This document shows, one piece after another, positions 1 through 5,325 of a DNA stretch of 7,570 bases. The stretch comes from DATLFA01 sp039934635. GTDB lineage: Bacteria > Actinomycetota > Acidimicrobiia > Acidimicrobiales > WLNW01. A model generated the notes under the pieces. That model made no database searches, was not told where the DNA came from, and worked only from the letters and a program-made list of their open reading frames with translations. Numbering within the stretch: position 1 is the first letter of the stretch; every line of letters begins with the position of its first letter. Where the stretch lies: the NCBI GenBank assembly GCA_039934635.1, contig JBDTLT010000254.1, positions 1-7,570 of the forward strand, in the 5' to 3' direction. Made by a program: the position numbers and the translations under genes.

Positions 1-30
1 AAAGCGCCCGCCAAGAGGAAATCGGCGTAG
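1..30 (+). CDS. C-terminal end of an upstream gene with a basic tail, possibly Ku (partial)
   Basis: Only the last nine codons and a TAG stop (28-30) are in the window; they read KAPAKRKSA. This Lys/Ala/Pro-rich end resembles the basic C-terminal extensions of many actinobacterial Ku proteins, which bind DNA ends in non-homologous end joining. The next gene, nine bases downstream on the same strand, is a LigD-type polymerase domain, and Ku and LigD genes are commonly adjacent. Identification as Ku is therefore an inference from context plus a very short tail. A basic tail of a ligase or a histone-like protein would look the same. Confidence 0.4.
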   Translation, partial: KAPAKRKSA

Positions 31-39
31 CCACCGCCC

Positions 40-948
40 GTGCCGCCATCCGCACGGACGTGGGTCGAGATCGGCGACCGGCGCCTCTCGATCACCAATC
101 TCGACAAGGTGCTGTATCCGCTCGTCGGGTTCACCAAGGCGCAGGTGATCGACTACTACGTGCGCATCGCGCCGACGATGCTGCAACACATCGGCGATCG
201 CGGGGTGACGTTGCGGCGTTGGCCCAATGGCGTCAACGAGCAGTCGTTCTTCGAAAAGCGTTGCCCCTCGCATCGCCCCGATTGGATGCGGACCTGCGGG
301 GGGCCCGGCGATCGCGGCGGCAACATCGAGTACTGCTGCATCAGCGAAGTTGCCGCGCTCGCGTGGACGGCGAATCTGGCCGCACTGGAGATCCATGGGC
401 CGATGGCGCGGTGCGGTGACATCGAGACCCCGACGATGGTGGTCTTCGATCTCGACCCCGGCGCGCCGGCCACGATCGTCGAATGTTGCCAGGTCGCCCT
501 CGATCTCCGAGACGTGCTCGACCATCTCGGCCTCGACGTCTTCGCCAAGACCAGCGGCTCCAAAGGGATGCAGCTCTACGTGCCGCTCAACACCCCCGCC
601 ACCCATGAACAAGCGTCGGCGTTCGCGCTCGCCGTCGGGCAGTTGATGGAGAAGCAGTTTCCGCAACGTGTCCTCGTCACGATGGCCAAGGCGGCGCGCG
701 CGAACAAGGTGTTCATCGACTGGAGCCAGAACTCGCGCCACAAGACGACGATCGCGCCGTATTCGCTGCGGGCGATGGAGCGGCCGACGGTCTCGACGCC
801 GATCGAGTGGGACGAGGTGGCCGCCGGCGCGGACGGTGAGCCCCTGATCTTCGAGGCGGCCGACGTGCTCGAACGCATCGATGATCGAGGCGACCTCTTC
901 GCCGAGACGCTCACGCTCGAACAAGAGCTGCCACAGCCCCACAAGTGA
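40..948 (+). CDS. ligD: Stand-alone LigD-type DNA polymerase domain (NHEJ primase-polymerase)
   Basis: This 302-residue protein is a complete LigD polymerase domain of the archaeo-eukaryotic primase superfamily. Such enzymes fill in broken DNA ends, often preferring ribonucleotides, with Ku and an ATP-dependent ligase. Visible motifs are NLDKVLYP (20-27), EKRCPSHRPDW (72-82), the catalytic FDLDPG (136-141, Asp137 and Asp139), TSGSKG (171-176, with Ser172 and Lys175 expected to contact the incoming nucleotide), and VFIDWSQN (224-231, Asp227, third metal ligand) followed by APYSLRA. As I recall, the catalytic aspartates carry the same numbers in Mycobacterium tuberculosis LigD, which supports the GTG start at 40. 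That start lies just after an in-frame TAG at 28-30, and no other start precedes the first conserved motif. The ribosome-binding site is weak: AGAGGA at 15-20 is too far upstream. The protein ends after the polymerase domain, so no ligase or nuclease domain is fused; those would have to be separate genes. Confidence 0.93.
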   Translation: MPPSARTWVEIGDRRLSITNLDKVLYPLVGFTKAQVIDYYVRIAPTMLQHIGDRGVTLRRWPNGVNEQSFFEKRCPSHRPDWMRTCGGPGDRGGNIEYCCISEVAALAWTANLAALEIHGPMARCGDIETPTMVVFDLDPGAPATIVECCQVALDLRDVLDHLGLDVFAKTSGSKGMQLYVPLNTPATHEQASAFALAVGQLMEKQFPQRVLVTMAKAARANKVFIDWSQNSRHKTTIAPYSLRAMERPTVSTPIEWDEVAAGADGEPLIFEAADVLERIDDRGDLFAETLTLEQELPQPHK

Positions 949-973
949 TCGCGCGGCTGGTACGTTCCCACTC

Positions 974-1774
974 GTGCCGGCAACACCCAGCAATCACGAC
1001 CTTGGTAAGCCCGATCTCGTCCAGCCCGAACTCGCCGCTCGCTGGTTCCCCGGTCGCAACTTGGTGACCACGCTGCGCTACCGCGGCCGCGACTTTCGCT
1101 ATCGCGCGCTGTTCGACGTGCTGCGACAGCACTGTCGGGGCCGTGTGCTCGACGTCGGTGGCGGTTCGTTCGTCACGACTGCCATCGAGGAGCGCGTGCA
1201 GTTCGGCGAATGGACGATCGTCGAGCCGTACGAAGCCGACTTGCCCACGTTGACCGATTCGCGGGTGCGCACAATGGTCGGTGACGGCCACGCGCTCGAG
1301 ACCGAAGGCAACCAGTTCGACACGGTGCTCAGCATCCAGGTGCTCGAGCACGTCTTCGAGCCGATCCGCATGATCGAAGAGCTCTACCGGGTCACGAGGC
1401 CCGGCGGTCATCTCGTCGTGATGGTGCCGCAGACGGCCAACCTCCATCACCTCCCGCACCACTACCAGAACTTCACTCGCTATTGGCTCGAAGCGGCCGC
1501 GCACCGTCTCGGGGCCGATGTGGTCGAGTATCACGCACTGGGTGGCGCGTGGTCCACCATCGCGTCGCGTGTGCTGCTGCAATACCCGGGCGTCTTCGGC
1601 GTCGCCGGCTACCGGCAACCGGGCATCCGTCGTGGCTGGCGATTCTGGGCGCTGTTTCCCGTCGGGTTGATGGTGAGCGCGATCGTGTTTCCGCTGTCGA
1701 TGCTGATGTCGCTCGGCGACATGAAGGAAGAAGCCAACAACCACGTGATGGTGCTGCGCAAGCCGCTCCAGTAG
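974..1774 (+). CDS. Class I SAM-dependent methyltransferase with hydrophobic C-terminal segment
   Basis: From the GTG at 974 the protein has 266 residues and a Rossmann-type methyltransferase core. Motif I is VLDVGGGS (58-65, the DxGxG pattern that holds S-adenosylmethionine). An acidic residue follows at the end of strand 2 (IVEPYE, Glu84). GDGHALE (103-109) and FDTVLSIQVLEHV (115-127) are motifs II/III of the Methyltransf_11 type, and YRVTRPGGHLVVMVP (138-152) is the post-II strand. Residues 224-248 are uncharged and hydrophobic, enough for one membrane-associated helix, followed by a polar tail. This arrangement is seen in some envelope-glycan or lipid methyltransferases, but the substrate cannot be told. 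The reading frame is open up to an ATG at 881 inside the polymerase gene; that start would add 31 unconserved residues, so 974, 25 bp after the ligD stop, is preferred. Closeness to ligD suggests co-transcription but not shared function. Confidence 0.82.
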   Translation: MPATPSNHDLGKPDLVQPELAARWFPGRNLVTTLRYRGRDFRYRALFDVLRQHCRGRVLDVGGGSFVTTAIEERVQFGEWTIVEPYEADLPTLTDSRVRTMVGDGHALETEGNQFDTVLSIQVLEHVFEPIRMIEELYRVTRPGGHLVVMVPQTANLHHLPHHYQNFTRYWLEAAAHRLGADVVEYHALGGAWSTIASRVLLQYPGVFGVAGYRQPGIRRGWRFWALFPVGLMVSAIVFPLSMLMSLGDMKEEANNHVMVLRKPLQ

Positions 1775-1778
1775 CGTG

Positions 1779-1795
1779 CCCCGCGAATCGCGGGG
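1779..1795. other. Perfect 7-bp hairpin between methyltransferase stop and flavoenzyme start
   Basis: CCCCGCG (1779-1785) and CGCGGGG (1789-1795) pair perfectly around an AAT loop, beginning five bases after the methyltransferase stop. No T-run follows, so it is a weak candidate for an intrinsic terminator. It may instead stabilise an mRNA end or influence translation of the next gene, since CCCCG could also pair with CGGGG at 1804-1808 in the next ribosome-binding site. Confidence 0.5.
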
Positions 1796-1804
1796 GCTGC
1801 AATC

Positions 1805-1810
1805 GGGGGA
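1805..1810 (+). promoter_or_regulatory. Shine-Dalgarno of the flavoenzyme gene
   Basis: GGGGGA lies six bases before the ATG at 1817. It is the clearest ribosome-binding site in the window and fixes the start, giving the N-terminus MANTFSHLLAPGRIGTLELR, which is what this enzyme family has just before its first barrel strand. Confidence 0.65.
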
Positions 1811-1816
1811 TCGATC

Positions 1817-3853
1817 ATGGCGAATACGTTCTCGCATCTGCTGGCGCCCGGCCGTATCGGCACGTTGGAGTTGCGCAACCGCATCTTCATGTGCCCGATG
1901 GGCGACGAGTTGTGCAATCACGACGGCACGATCAGTGACAACCAGGCCGCGTACTTCGAAGCGCGTGCGCGCGGCGGCGCCGCACTGTTGTTGGTCGGCT
2001 CGGTTTCGATCGCGTACCCGCGGTCGTCGTTCTCCGATCGCCAGACGGCCGCGTCCAACGATTCGTTCTTGCCGGGGCTCATCGATCTCACGACGCGTGT
2101 GCACAAACACGGTGGCCGCATCGCGGCGCAGCTGGTGCACAACGGTCAGATGTCATTGCTCGACACCGCACGCGGACTGCCGCAACTCGTGCCGAGTGTG
2201 CCCAAGGCGCCGCATCCGGACAAGTACTCGATGATGGTCACGCCCGAAGAGATCTCGGCGATGATGTGGCCGTTCGTGCAGCCGACGAGCAAGCTCGAAT
2301 ACCAAGTCGCGACCGAAGCCGACATCGCAGAGGTCATCGAGCAGTTCGTCGACGCGGCCGAGCGTTGCATGCGCGCCGGCTTCGACGGCATCGAGCTGCA
2401 CGCGGGTCACGGTTATCTGATCGACGAGTTCTTGACGCCGTCGATGAACAAGCGCACCGATGGTTGGGGTGGGTCACTCGATGGCCGGGCGCGGTTGTTG
2501 ATCGAGACGATCAGGGCAATGCGCAAACGCCTTGGCAGCGAGATGCCGCTGTGGATCCGCATCAACGCGGTCGAGCACCACAAGCCCGATGGCGAGCACT
2601 TCGAAGAGCAACTCAAAGTCATTCAGATGGCCGTGAACGAAGGCATCGACGCGGTGCACGTGACCGCGTACGCCAACACCGATGTCGCGACCGGGCCCAC
2701 TGACGGCTACGCGCCGCACACCTACACGCCCAATCAACCCGGTTCGCTCAGCATGTACGCCAAGACGGTGAAGGAGACGGTGTCGGTCCCGGTGATCTCG
2801 TTCGGTCGCTACGAGCCCGACGAAGCCGATCAGGTCGTCGCCGACGGCAAGGCCGACTTCATCGCGATGGGGCGCAAGCTCCTTGCCGACCCTGACATCC
2901 CCAACAAACTCCGCGAGGGTCGGGTAGACGACATCCGCCCGTGCATCTATCAGTACCGCTGCATCGGCAACATCTTCGTCAACGAGTCGCTGCACTGTGT
3001 CGGCAACGCGCAGACCGGCCGCGAGCACGACCTCGCGATGTCACCGACGACCAGCCCGCGCCGCGTGCTCGTCATCGGCGGCGGGCCGGGCGGGCTCGAG
3101 GCCGCGCGTGTGCTCGCCGGCAACGGTCACACGGTCACCGTGTGGGAAGCGAGCGAACAGCTCGGCGGCATGTTGCGCTACGCCGGTCGCGCCGATCAGC
3201 TGCTCGACCGTTACAAAGGCTGGATCATCCGACAGGTGGAGCAAGCAGGCGTCACGCTCGTGCTCGGCAAGCGCGCCACGGTTGACGATGTGCGTGAGTT
3301 CGGCGCCGACGAGGTCGTCGTTGCCACGGGCGCGACGTGGGGCAAGCCTGCAGTCGATGGCGGCGATCTCGCGCATGTGCGCAGCGTGCCCGACCTCGGG
3401 TCGTGGCTCGACGGGGGCGACGATCATCTGGTCGGGCAACGCGTCGTGCTCATCGGCGGAGGCAAGGCCAGCGTGTCGATTGCCGACTTGTGCATCAAGC
3501 GCGGCCGCGCGGTCGCCATCGTCGAGGAGACCAACGTGTTCTGCGGCGAGCTCGGGTTGCCCGGTCGCTGGCGGCTCGTGCCCGACATCGAAGCCGCGGG
3601 GGCGCGCCTCGTCGACAGCGCCACCGTCGAGTCGATCACCGCCGACGCCGTGCATGTGCGCATCGGTGACACGGTCGAGTCGATCCCGGCCGACACCGTG
3701 ATCGTCACCAACGCGGCGGTGCCCGACAACGCGCTGTTCACCGCGCTGCAGGCGGCCGGCATCGCCGCCCGCCTCGTGGGTGACTGCAACGGCGTGCGCC
3801 GCCTCGAAGGCGCCAACCTCGACGCGGCCGAAGTCGCTCTCGCTATCGCCTGA
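1817..3853 (+). CDS. Old Yellow Enzyme / 2,4-dienoyl-CoA reductase-type FMN- and FAD-dependent oxidoreductase
   Basis: This 678-residue two-part flavoprotein has the layout of FadH, trimethylamine dehydrogenase and the Bai enzymes. Residues 1-370 form the FMN-binding TIM barrel: AAQLVHNG (103-110), HAGHGYLIDEFLTP (195-208), NKRTDGWGGSLDGRAR (211-226), WIRIN (246-250) and MGRKLLADPD (351-360). His195, His198 and Tyr200 match the substrate-binding pair and proton donor of ene-reductases such as PETN reductase, so reduction of an activated C=C bond is more likely than amine oxidation. Residues 376-394 correspond to the 4Fe-4S site but read C-x2-Q-x2-C-x11-C: the second cysteine is Gln379. Residues 416-444 are an FAD-binding fold (VLVIGGGPGGLEAA, ending in Glu444), and a second nucleotide fold (VVLIGGGKAS, 543-552) should bind NAD(P)H, with Ser in place of its last glycine. 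The substrate is unknown; steroid, fatty acyl-CoA or betaine metabolism are possible. Its stop faces a convergent gene 23 bp away. Confidence 0.9.
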   Translation: MANTFSHLLAPGRIGTLELRNRIFMCPMGDELCNHDGTISDNQAAYFEARARGGAALLLVGSVSIAYPRSSFSDRQTAASNDSFLPGLIDLTTRVHKHGGRIAAQLVHNGQMSLLDTARGLPQLVPSVPKAPHPDKYSMMVTPEEISAMMWPFVQPTSKLEYQVATEADIAEVIEQFVDAAERCMRAGFDGIELHAGHGYLIDEFLTPSMNKRTDGWGGSLDGRARLLIETIRAMRKRLGSEMPLWIRINAVEHHKPDGEHFEEQLKVIQMAVNEGIDAVHVTAYANTDVATGPTDGYAPHTYTPNQPGSLSMYAKTVKETVSVPVISFGRYEPDEADQVVADGKADFIAMGRKLLADPDIPNKLREGRVDDIRPCIYQYRCIGNIFVNESLHCVGNAQTGREHDLAMSPTTSPRRVLVIGGGPGGLEAARVLAGNGHTVTVWEASEQLGGMLRYAGRADQLLDRYKGWIIRQVEQAGVTLVLGKRATVDDVREFGADEVVVATGATWGKPAVDGGDLAHVRSVPDLGSWLDGGDDHLVGQRVVLIGGGKASVSIADLCIKRGRAVAIVEETNVFCGELGLPGRWRLVPDIEAAGARLVDSATVESITADAVHVRIGDTVESIPADTVIVTNAAVPDNALFTALQAAGIAARLVGDCNGVRRLEGANLDAAEVALAIA

Positions 3854-3875
3854 CGCGAGGGGCGAGGCCTCGCGT
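3853..3875. terminator. Hairpin between convergent stop codons, likely bidirectional terminator
   Basis: ACGCGAGG (3853-3860) and CCTCGCGT (3868-3875) pair perfectly over 8 bp with a 7-base loop. The structure fills the gap between the TGA of the flavoenzyme gene (3851-3853) and the TAG of the minus-strand lipoprotein gene (3877-3879). It is symmetrical and could serve both transcripts. There is no T-run, which is common for high-GC actinobacterial hairpin terminators. Confidence 0.6.
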
Positions 3876-3876
3876 A

Positions 3877-4842
3877 CTACGCGGTCTGCACGACCTGACA
3901 CTCGGTCGTGATCGTCAGCGGCGGAGCGTTGTCAGAGGGCATTGCGAGGCGCGTGCATGATTGCTTGACCCAGGCGCTCGTTGTCGCCGAGCTCGTCCGC
4001 GACTGGGTGTTCGTCAGCACTTCGAATGATCCCTGCCGTAGCACACGAAACCAATGCACGACGCGCCCGCTGTCGCTCCTCGCTGCGGTGACCACGAGTT
4101 CGGCAGGCGTACCGGCTGCCAGCGCTGCTCGAAAGCAGTCGACAGCCCCCGGCACGGAGTCGAGAGGGGACAGGATGTAGCCACAAAGCGGCAGTTCGTC
4201 TCGCTTGGAGAAGAATGTGGGCAGAGCCCGGGGCGCCTCTTGCGCGGGGATCGAGCTGGCCTGCTCACAGCCATCGACCGCAAAGAAGCTCGCGTCCAGC
4301 CCTGCGGGCGAACCGATGCTCGTGGTGGCACGACGACAGATCGAGACGTACCAAGTCTTTTCGCCGAAGTTGTCCTTCGTGGTGTCGGTCAACTGACCGA
4401 TGCTCCCATCGGACAAGACGAAATACACCCGAACGATGGGGTCACCTTCGATGGTGCCTCCGATCCAGACGAGCGCGACGTAGCGACCGGTCAAGAAGGC
4501 GTCGAGGAAGCAACGGCGCTCGCGACGATAGGTGGTGTCGGTCCACGGCGTTTGCACGCGACCAACGAGGCCACAGGTCTCGACACCGAACAGCCCGCGA
4601 ATCGATTCTGGCGCAGCGTCGATTCCCGCGTTCGCGAGCACCAACGAGTCGCGCAACGTTGGGACGGGCGGTGCCGTGGTTGTTGGAGGGGTGGTCGCCG
4701 GCAATGGTGGCGTAGTCGTCGACGCCGTCACGATTGCCGGGGGCGTCGTGTTCGCGGCATCGGGCTGCGTTGGTGCCGCCGTGCACGCGGATGCAACGGC
4801 GAACGCGAACGCTGCAAGCCCCAAAGCTCGGTATCCCCGCAC
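3877..4842 (-). CDS. Secreted lipoprotein with two copies of a four-cysteine domain, function unknown
   Basis: The 321-residue protein starts with a signal peptide (MRGYR, then a hydrophobic stretch 6-18) ending in ASAC, so Cys20 is the likely lipidated residue, although -3 is Ala rather than the usual Leu or Val. Residues 21-62 form a Thr/Pro/Ala-rich linker typical of cell-wall-spanning tethers. The rest holds eight cysteines: 90, 111, 169, 192 and 220, 236, 296, 315. Residues 88-192 and 218-315 look like two copies of one domain: CG near the start, CF followed by an Ala-rich helix (111, 236), a strand ending in V-x-x-[YF]-x-V-L (about 137-143 and 262-268), then GSIGQLTDT or GSFEVLTNT, and a third and fourth cysteine at similar spacing. 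The GTG start is the only option because TAG lies three codons upstream; no clear Shine-Dalgarno is seen. I do not recognise the family. A surface binding role is a guess. Codon use appears less G/C-biased at third positions than in the neighbours. Confidence 0.8.
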   Translation of the reverse strand: MRGYRALGLAAFAFAVASACTAAPTQPDAANTTPPAIVTASTTTPPLPATTPPTTTAPPVPTLRDSLVLANAGIDAAPESIRGLFGVETCGLVGRVQTPWTDTTYRRERRCFLDAFLTGRYVALVWIGGTIEGDPIVRVYFVLSDGSIGQLTDTTKDNFGEKTWYVSICRRATTSIGSPAGLDASFFAVDGCEQASSIPAQEAPRALPTFFSKRDELPLCGYILSPLDSVPGAVDCFRAALAAGTPAELVVTAARSDSGRVVHWFRVLRQGSFEVLTNTQSRTSSATTSAWVKQSCTRLAMPSDNAPPLTITTECQVVQTA

Positions 4843-4860
4843 GCAAGAACGCTAGTGCTG

Positions 4861-4872
4861 CAGCGAGAGCCA
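4861..4872 (+). repeat. Degenerate extra copy of the CAGCGAGAACCA motif
   Basis: CAGCGAGAGCCA matches the core of the tandem repeat further right (5042-5053 and 5067-5078) at 11 of 12 positions. It lies 19-30 bp upstream of the lipoprotein start codon. With only twelve bases this could be chance, but the same motif occurs three more times within 220 bp. Confidence 0.4.
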
Positions 4873-4884
4873 CATCCCTTGGTA

Positions 4885-4920
4885 CTGGCAGCACAACGTG
4901 GATCCACGGTGTGCTGCCAG
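4885..4920. repeat. 36-bp near-perfect palindrome
   Basis: CTGGCAGCACA (4885-4895) is the exact inverse of TGTGCTGCCAG (4910-4920), and between them CGTGGATCCACG (4897-4908) is itself a perfect 12-bp palindrome. Only the A4896/G4909 pair is mismatched, so 17 of 18 pairs match. The centre starts about 50 bp upstream of the lipoprotein start. It could be an operator for a dimeric regulator, a cruciform-forming site or an RNA hairpin in the leader of the lipoprotein mRNA; no T-run follows on either strand. Confidence 0.85.
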
Positions 4921-4956
4921 AACGGGGGGAGAAGTTCGCGCCACACCACCCTCGTC

Positions 4957-4969
4957 AACCTCGCAGGTT
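4957..4969. repeat. Small inverted repeat AACCT-CGC-AGGTT
   Basis: Five-base arms (4957-4961 and 4965-4969) flank a three-base loop. It is short enough to be chance and is listed only because it lies in the palindrome-rich gap. Confidence 0.35.
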
Positions 4970-5000
4970 CCTAATGTGACCCCTGTTCGGGTTCAGTCGT

Positions 5001-5053
5001 TGGTTCTCGCTGTCAAACGTCGCAATATGTCCCACGTTCGACAGCGAGAACCA
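5001..5053. repeat. Inverted repeat with 20-bp arms, strong hairpin
   Basis: TGGTTCTCGCTGTCAAACGT (5001-5020) is the inverse of 5034-5053 at 19 of 20 positions, with a 13-base AT-richer loop (5021-5033). The single mismatch (A5015 with C5039) becomes a G-U wobble in a minus-strand transcript, so that RNA would form an uninterrupted 20-bp stem. The right arm is also the first part of the tandem repeat at 5034-5092. No T-run follows it on either strand. Confidence 0.85.
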
Positions 5054-5092
5054 GGCAGACGTTCGACAGCGAGAACCAGGCAGACGTTCGAC
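5034..5092 (+). repeat. Tandem 25-bp direct repeat, two full copies plus a 9-bp partial
   Basis: Copies at 5034-5058 and 5059-5083 are identical over 25 bp, beginning ACGTTCGACAGCGAGAACCA and ending GGCAG. A third copy begins at 5084 and matches for nine bases (ACGTTCGAC). There is no spacer between units, so this is not a CRISPR array. The perfect identity suggests recent slippage duplication or a clustered binding site. Confidence 0.9.
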
Positions 5093-5102
5093 CGCACACC
5101 AA

Positions 5103-5119
5103 CCTGACGGTGCGTCAGG
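5103..5119. repeat. Perfect 7-bp hairpin CCTGACG-GTG-CGTCAGG
   Basis: Arms 5103-5109 and 5113-5119 pair perfectly around a three-base loop. It lies four bases from the palindrome at 5123-5136, so a minus-strand transcript would fold two hairpins in succession separated by UUU. Confidence 0.6.
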
Positions 5120-5136
5120 AAAGTCCCCGCGGGGAC
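5120..5136 (-). terminator. 14-bp palindrome GTCCCCGCGGGGAC followed by TTT on the minus strand
   Basis: Positions 5123-5136 are a perfect palindrome, identical to the one at 5310-5323. On the minus strand it is followed by TTT (5122-5120), as the other copy is by TTTT. This fits a second, back-up intrinsic terminator for metH. With only three T residues and a short stem, a protein-binding site is an equally fair reading. Confidence 0.45.
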
Positions 5137-5197
5137 CTCCGTGGACAGGGCTCGGCTCTCGCATTTCGTCACCGGAGAATGGGCAGGGAGCCCGATC

Positions 5198-5213
5198 CGC
5201 ACGGCCCCGTGCG
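5198..5213. repeat. 16-bp palindrome CGCACGGCCCCGTGCG with two-base centre
   Basis: CGCACGG (5198-5204) and CCGTGCG (5207-5213) are exact inverses around CC. As RNA it would give a 6-bp stem with a four-base loop. No T-run follows. Confidence 0.55.
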
Positions 5214-5304
5214 AACGAAGGCGTCGCCGACGTTTCGTCGACACTGGTCAACTTCGTCAACAGTGGTCACGACACGCGTACAGACACCGGAGTATGTGGG
5301 CGTG

Positions 5305-5325
5305 AAAACGTCCCCGCGGGGACGC
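5305..5325 (-). terminator. Probable intrinsic terminator of metH
   Basis: CGTCCCCGCGGGGACG (5309-5324) is a perfect 16-bp palindrome that lies 32 bases after the metH stop codon (TAG, complement of 5357-5359). On the minus strand it is followed directly by TTTT (5308-5305), giving the usual GC-rich stem plus U-run. A folded RNA would have a 6-bp stem and a CGCG loop. On the plus strand a TTTT also follows after one C (5326-5329), so it may work in both directions. Confidence 0.65.

Noticed and set aside
911..2140. Long minus-strand open frame of 409 codons across the methyltransferase and flavoenzyme start
   Set aside because: It is His/Arg/Asp-rich with no motifs and lies opposite two genes with clear conserved motifs, a usual side effect of high-GC codon bias.
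3041..3901. Minus-strand open frame of 286 codons opposite the FAD domain of the flavoenzyme
   Set aside because: No motifs are present and the composition is biased; the plus strand encodes a clear dinucleotide-binding domain here.
4054..4974. Plus-strand open frame of 306 codons opposite the lipoprotein gene
   Set aside because: It has no recognisable domain and is rich in Arg/Gly/Thr as expected from an antisense shadow. The minus-strand frame has a signal peptide, lipobox, linker and ordered cysteine repeats.
5001..5053. Integron attC site or a MITE with terminal inverted repeats
   Set aside because: No GTTRRRY/RYYYAAC core sites are present, the interior is only 13 bases, and no target-site duplication flanks the arms.
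5034..5083. LexA/SOS boxes suggested by GTTC and GAAC half-sites
   Set aside because: The half-sites are in the reverse order (GTTC before GAAC) or nine bases apart between copies, unlike the GAAC-N4-GTTC arrangement.
5034..5092. CRISPR array
   Set aside because: The repeat units abut without spacers, there are only two full copies, and no cas gene is near.
4955..5260. Minus-strand open frame of 101 codons in the repeat region
   Set aside because: Its middle is a peptide repeat produced directly by the tandem DNA repeat, no ribosome-binding site precedes it, and no domain is visible.
5242..5265. Inverted repeat CACTG...CAGTG and neighbouring GTCAAC direct repeats
   Set aside because: Five-base arms around a 14-base interior and six-base repeats are within what chance gives in this composition.
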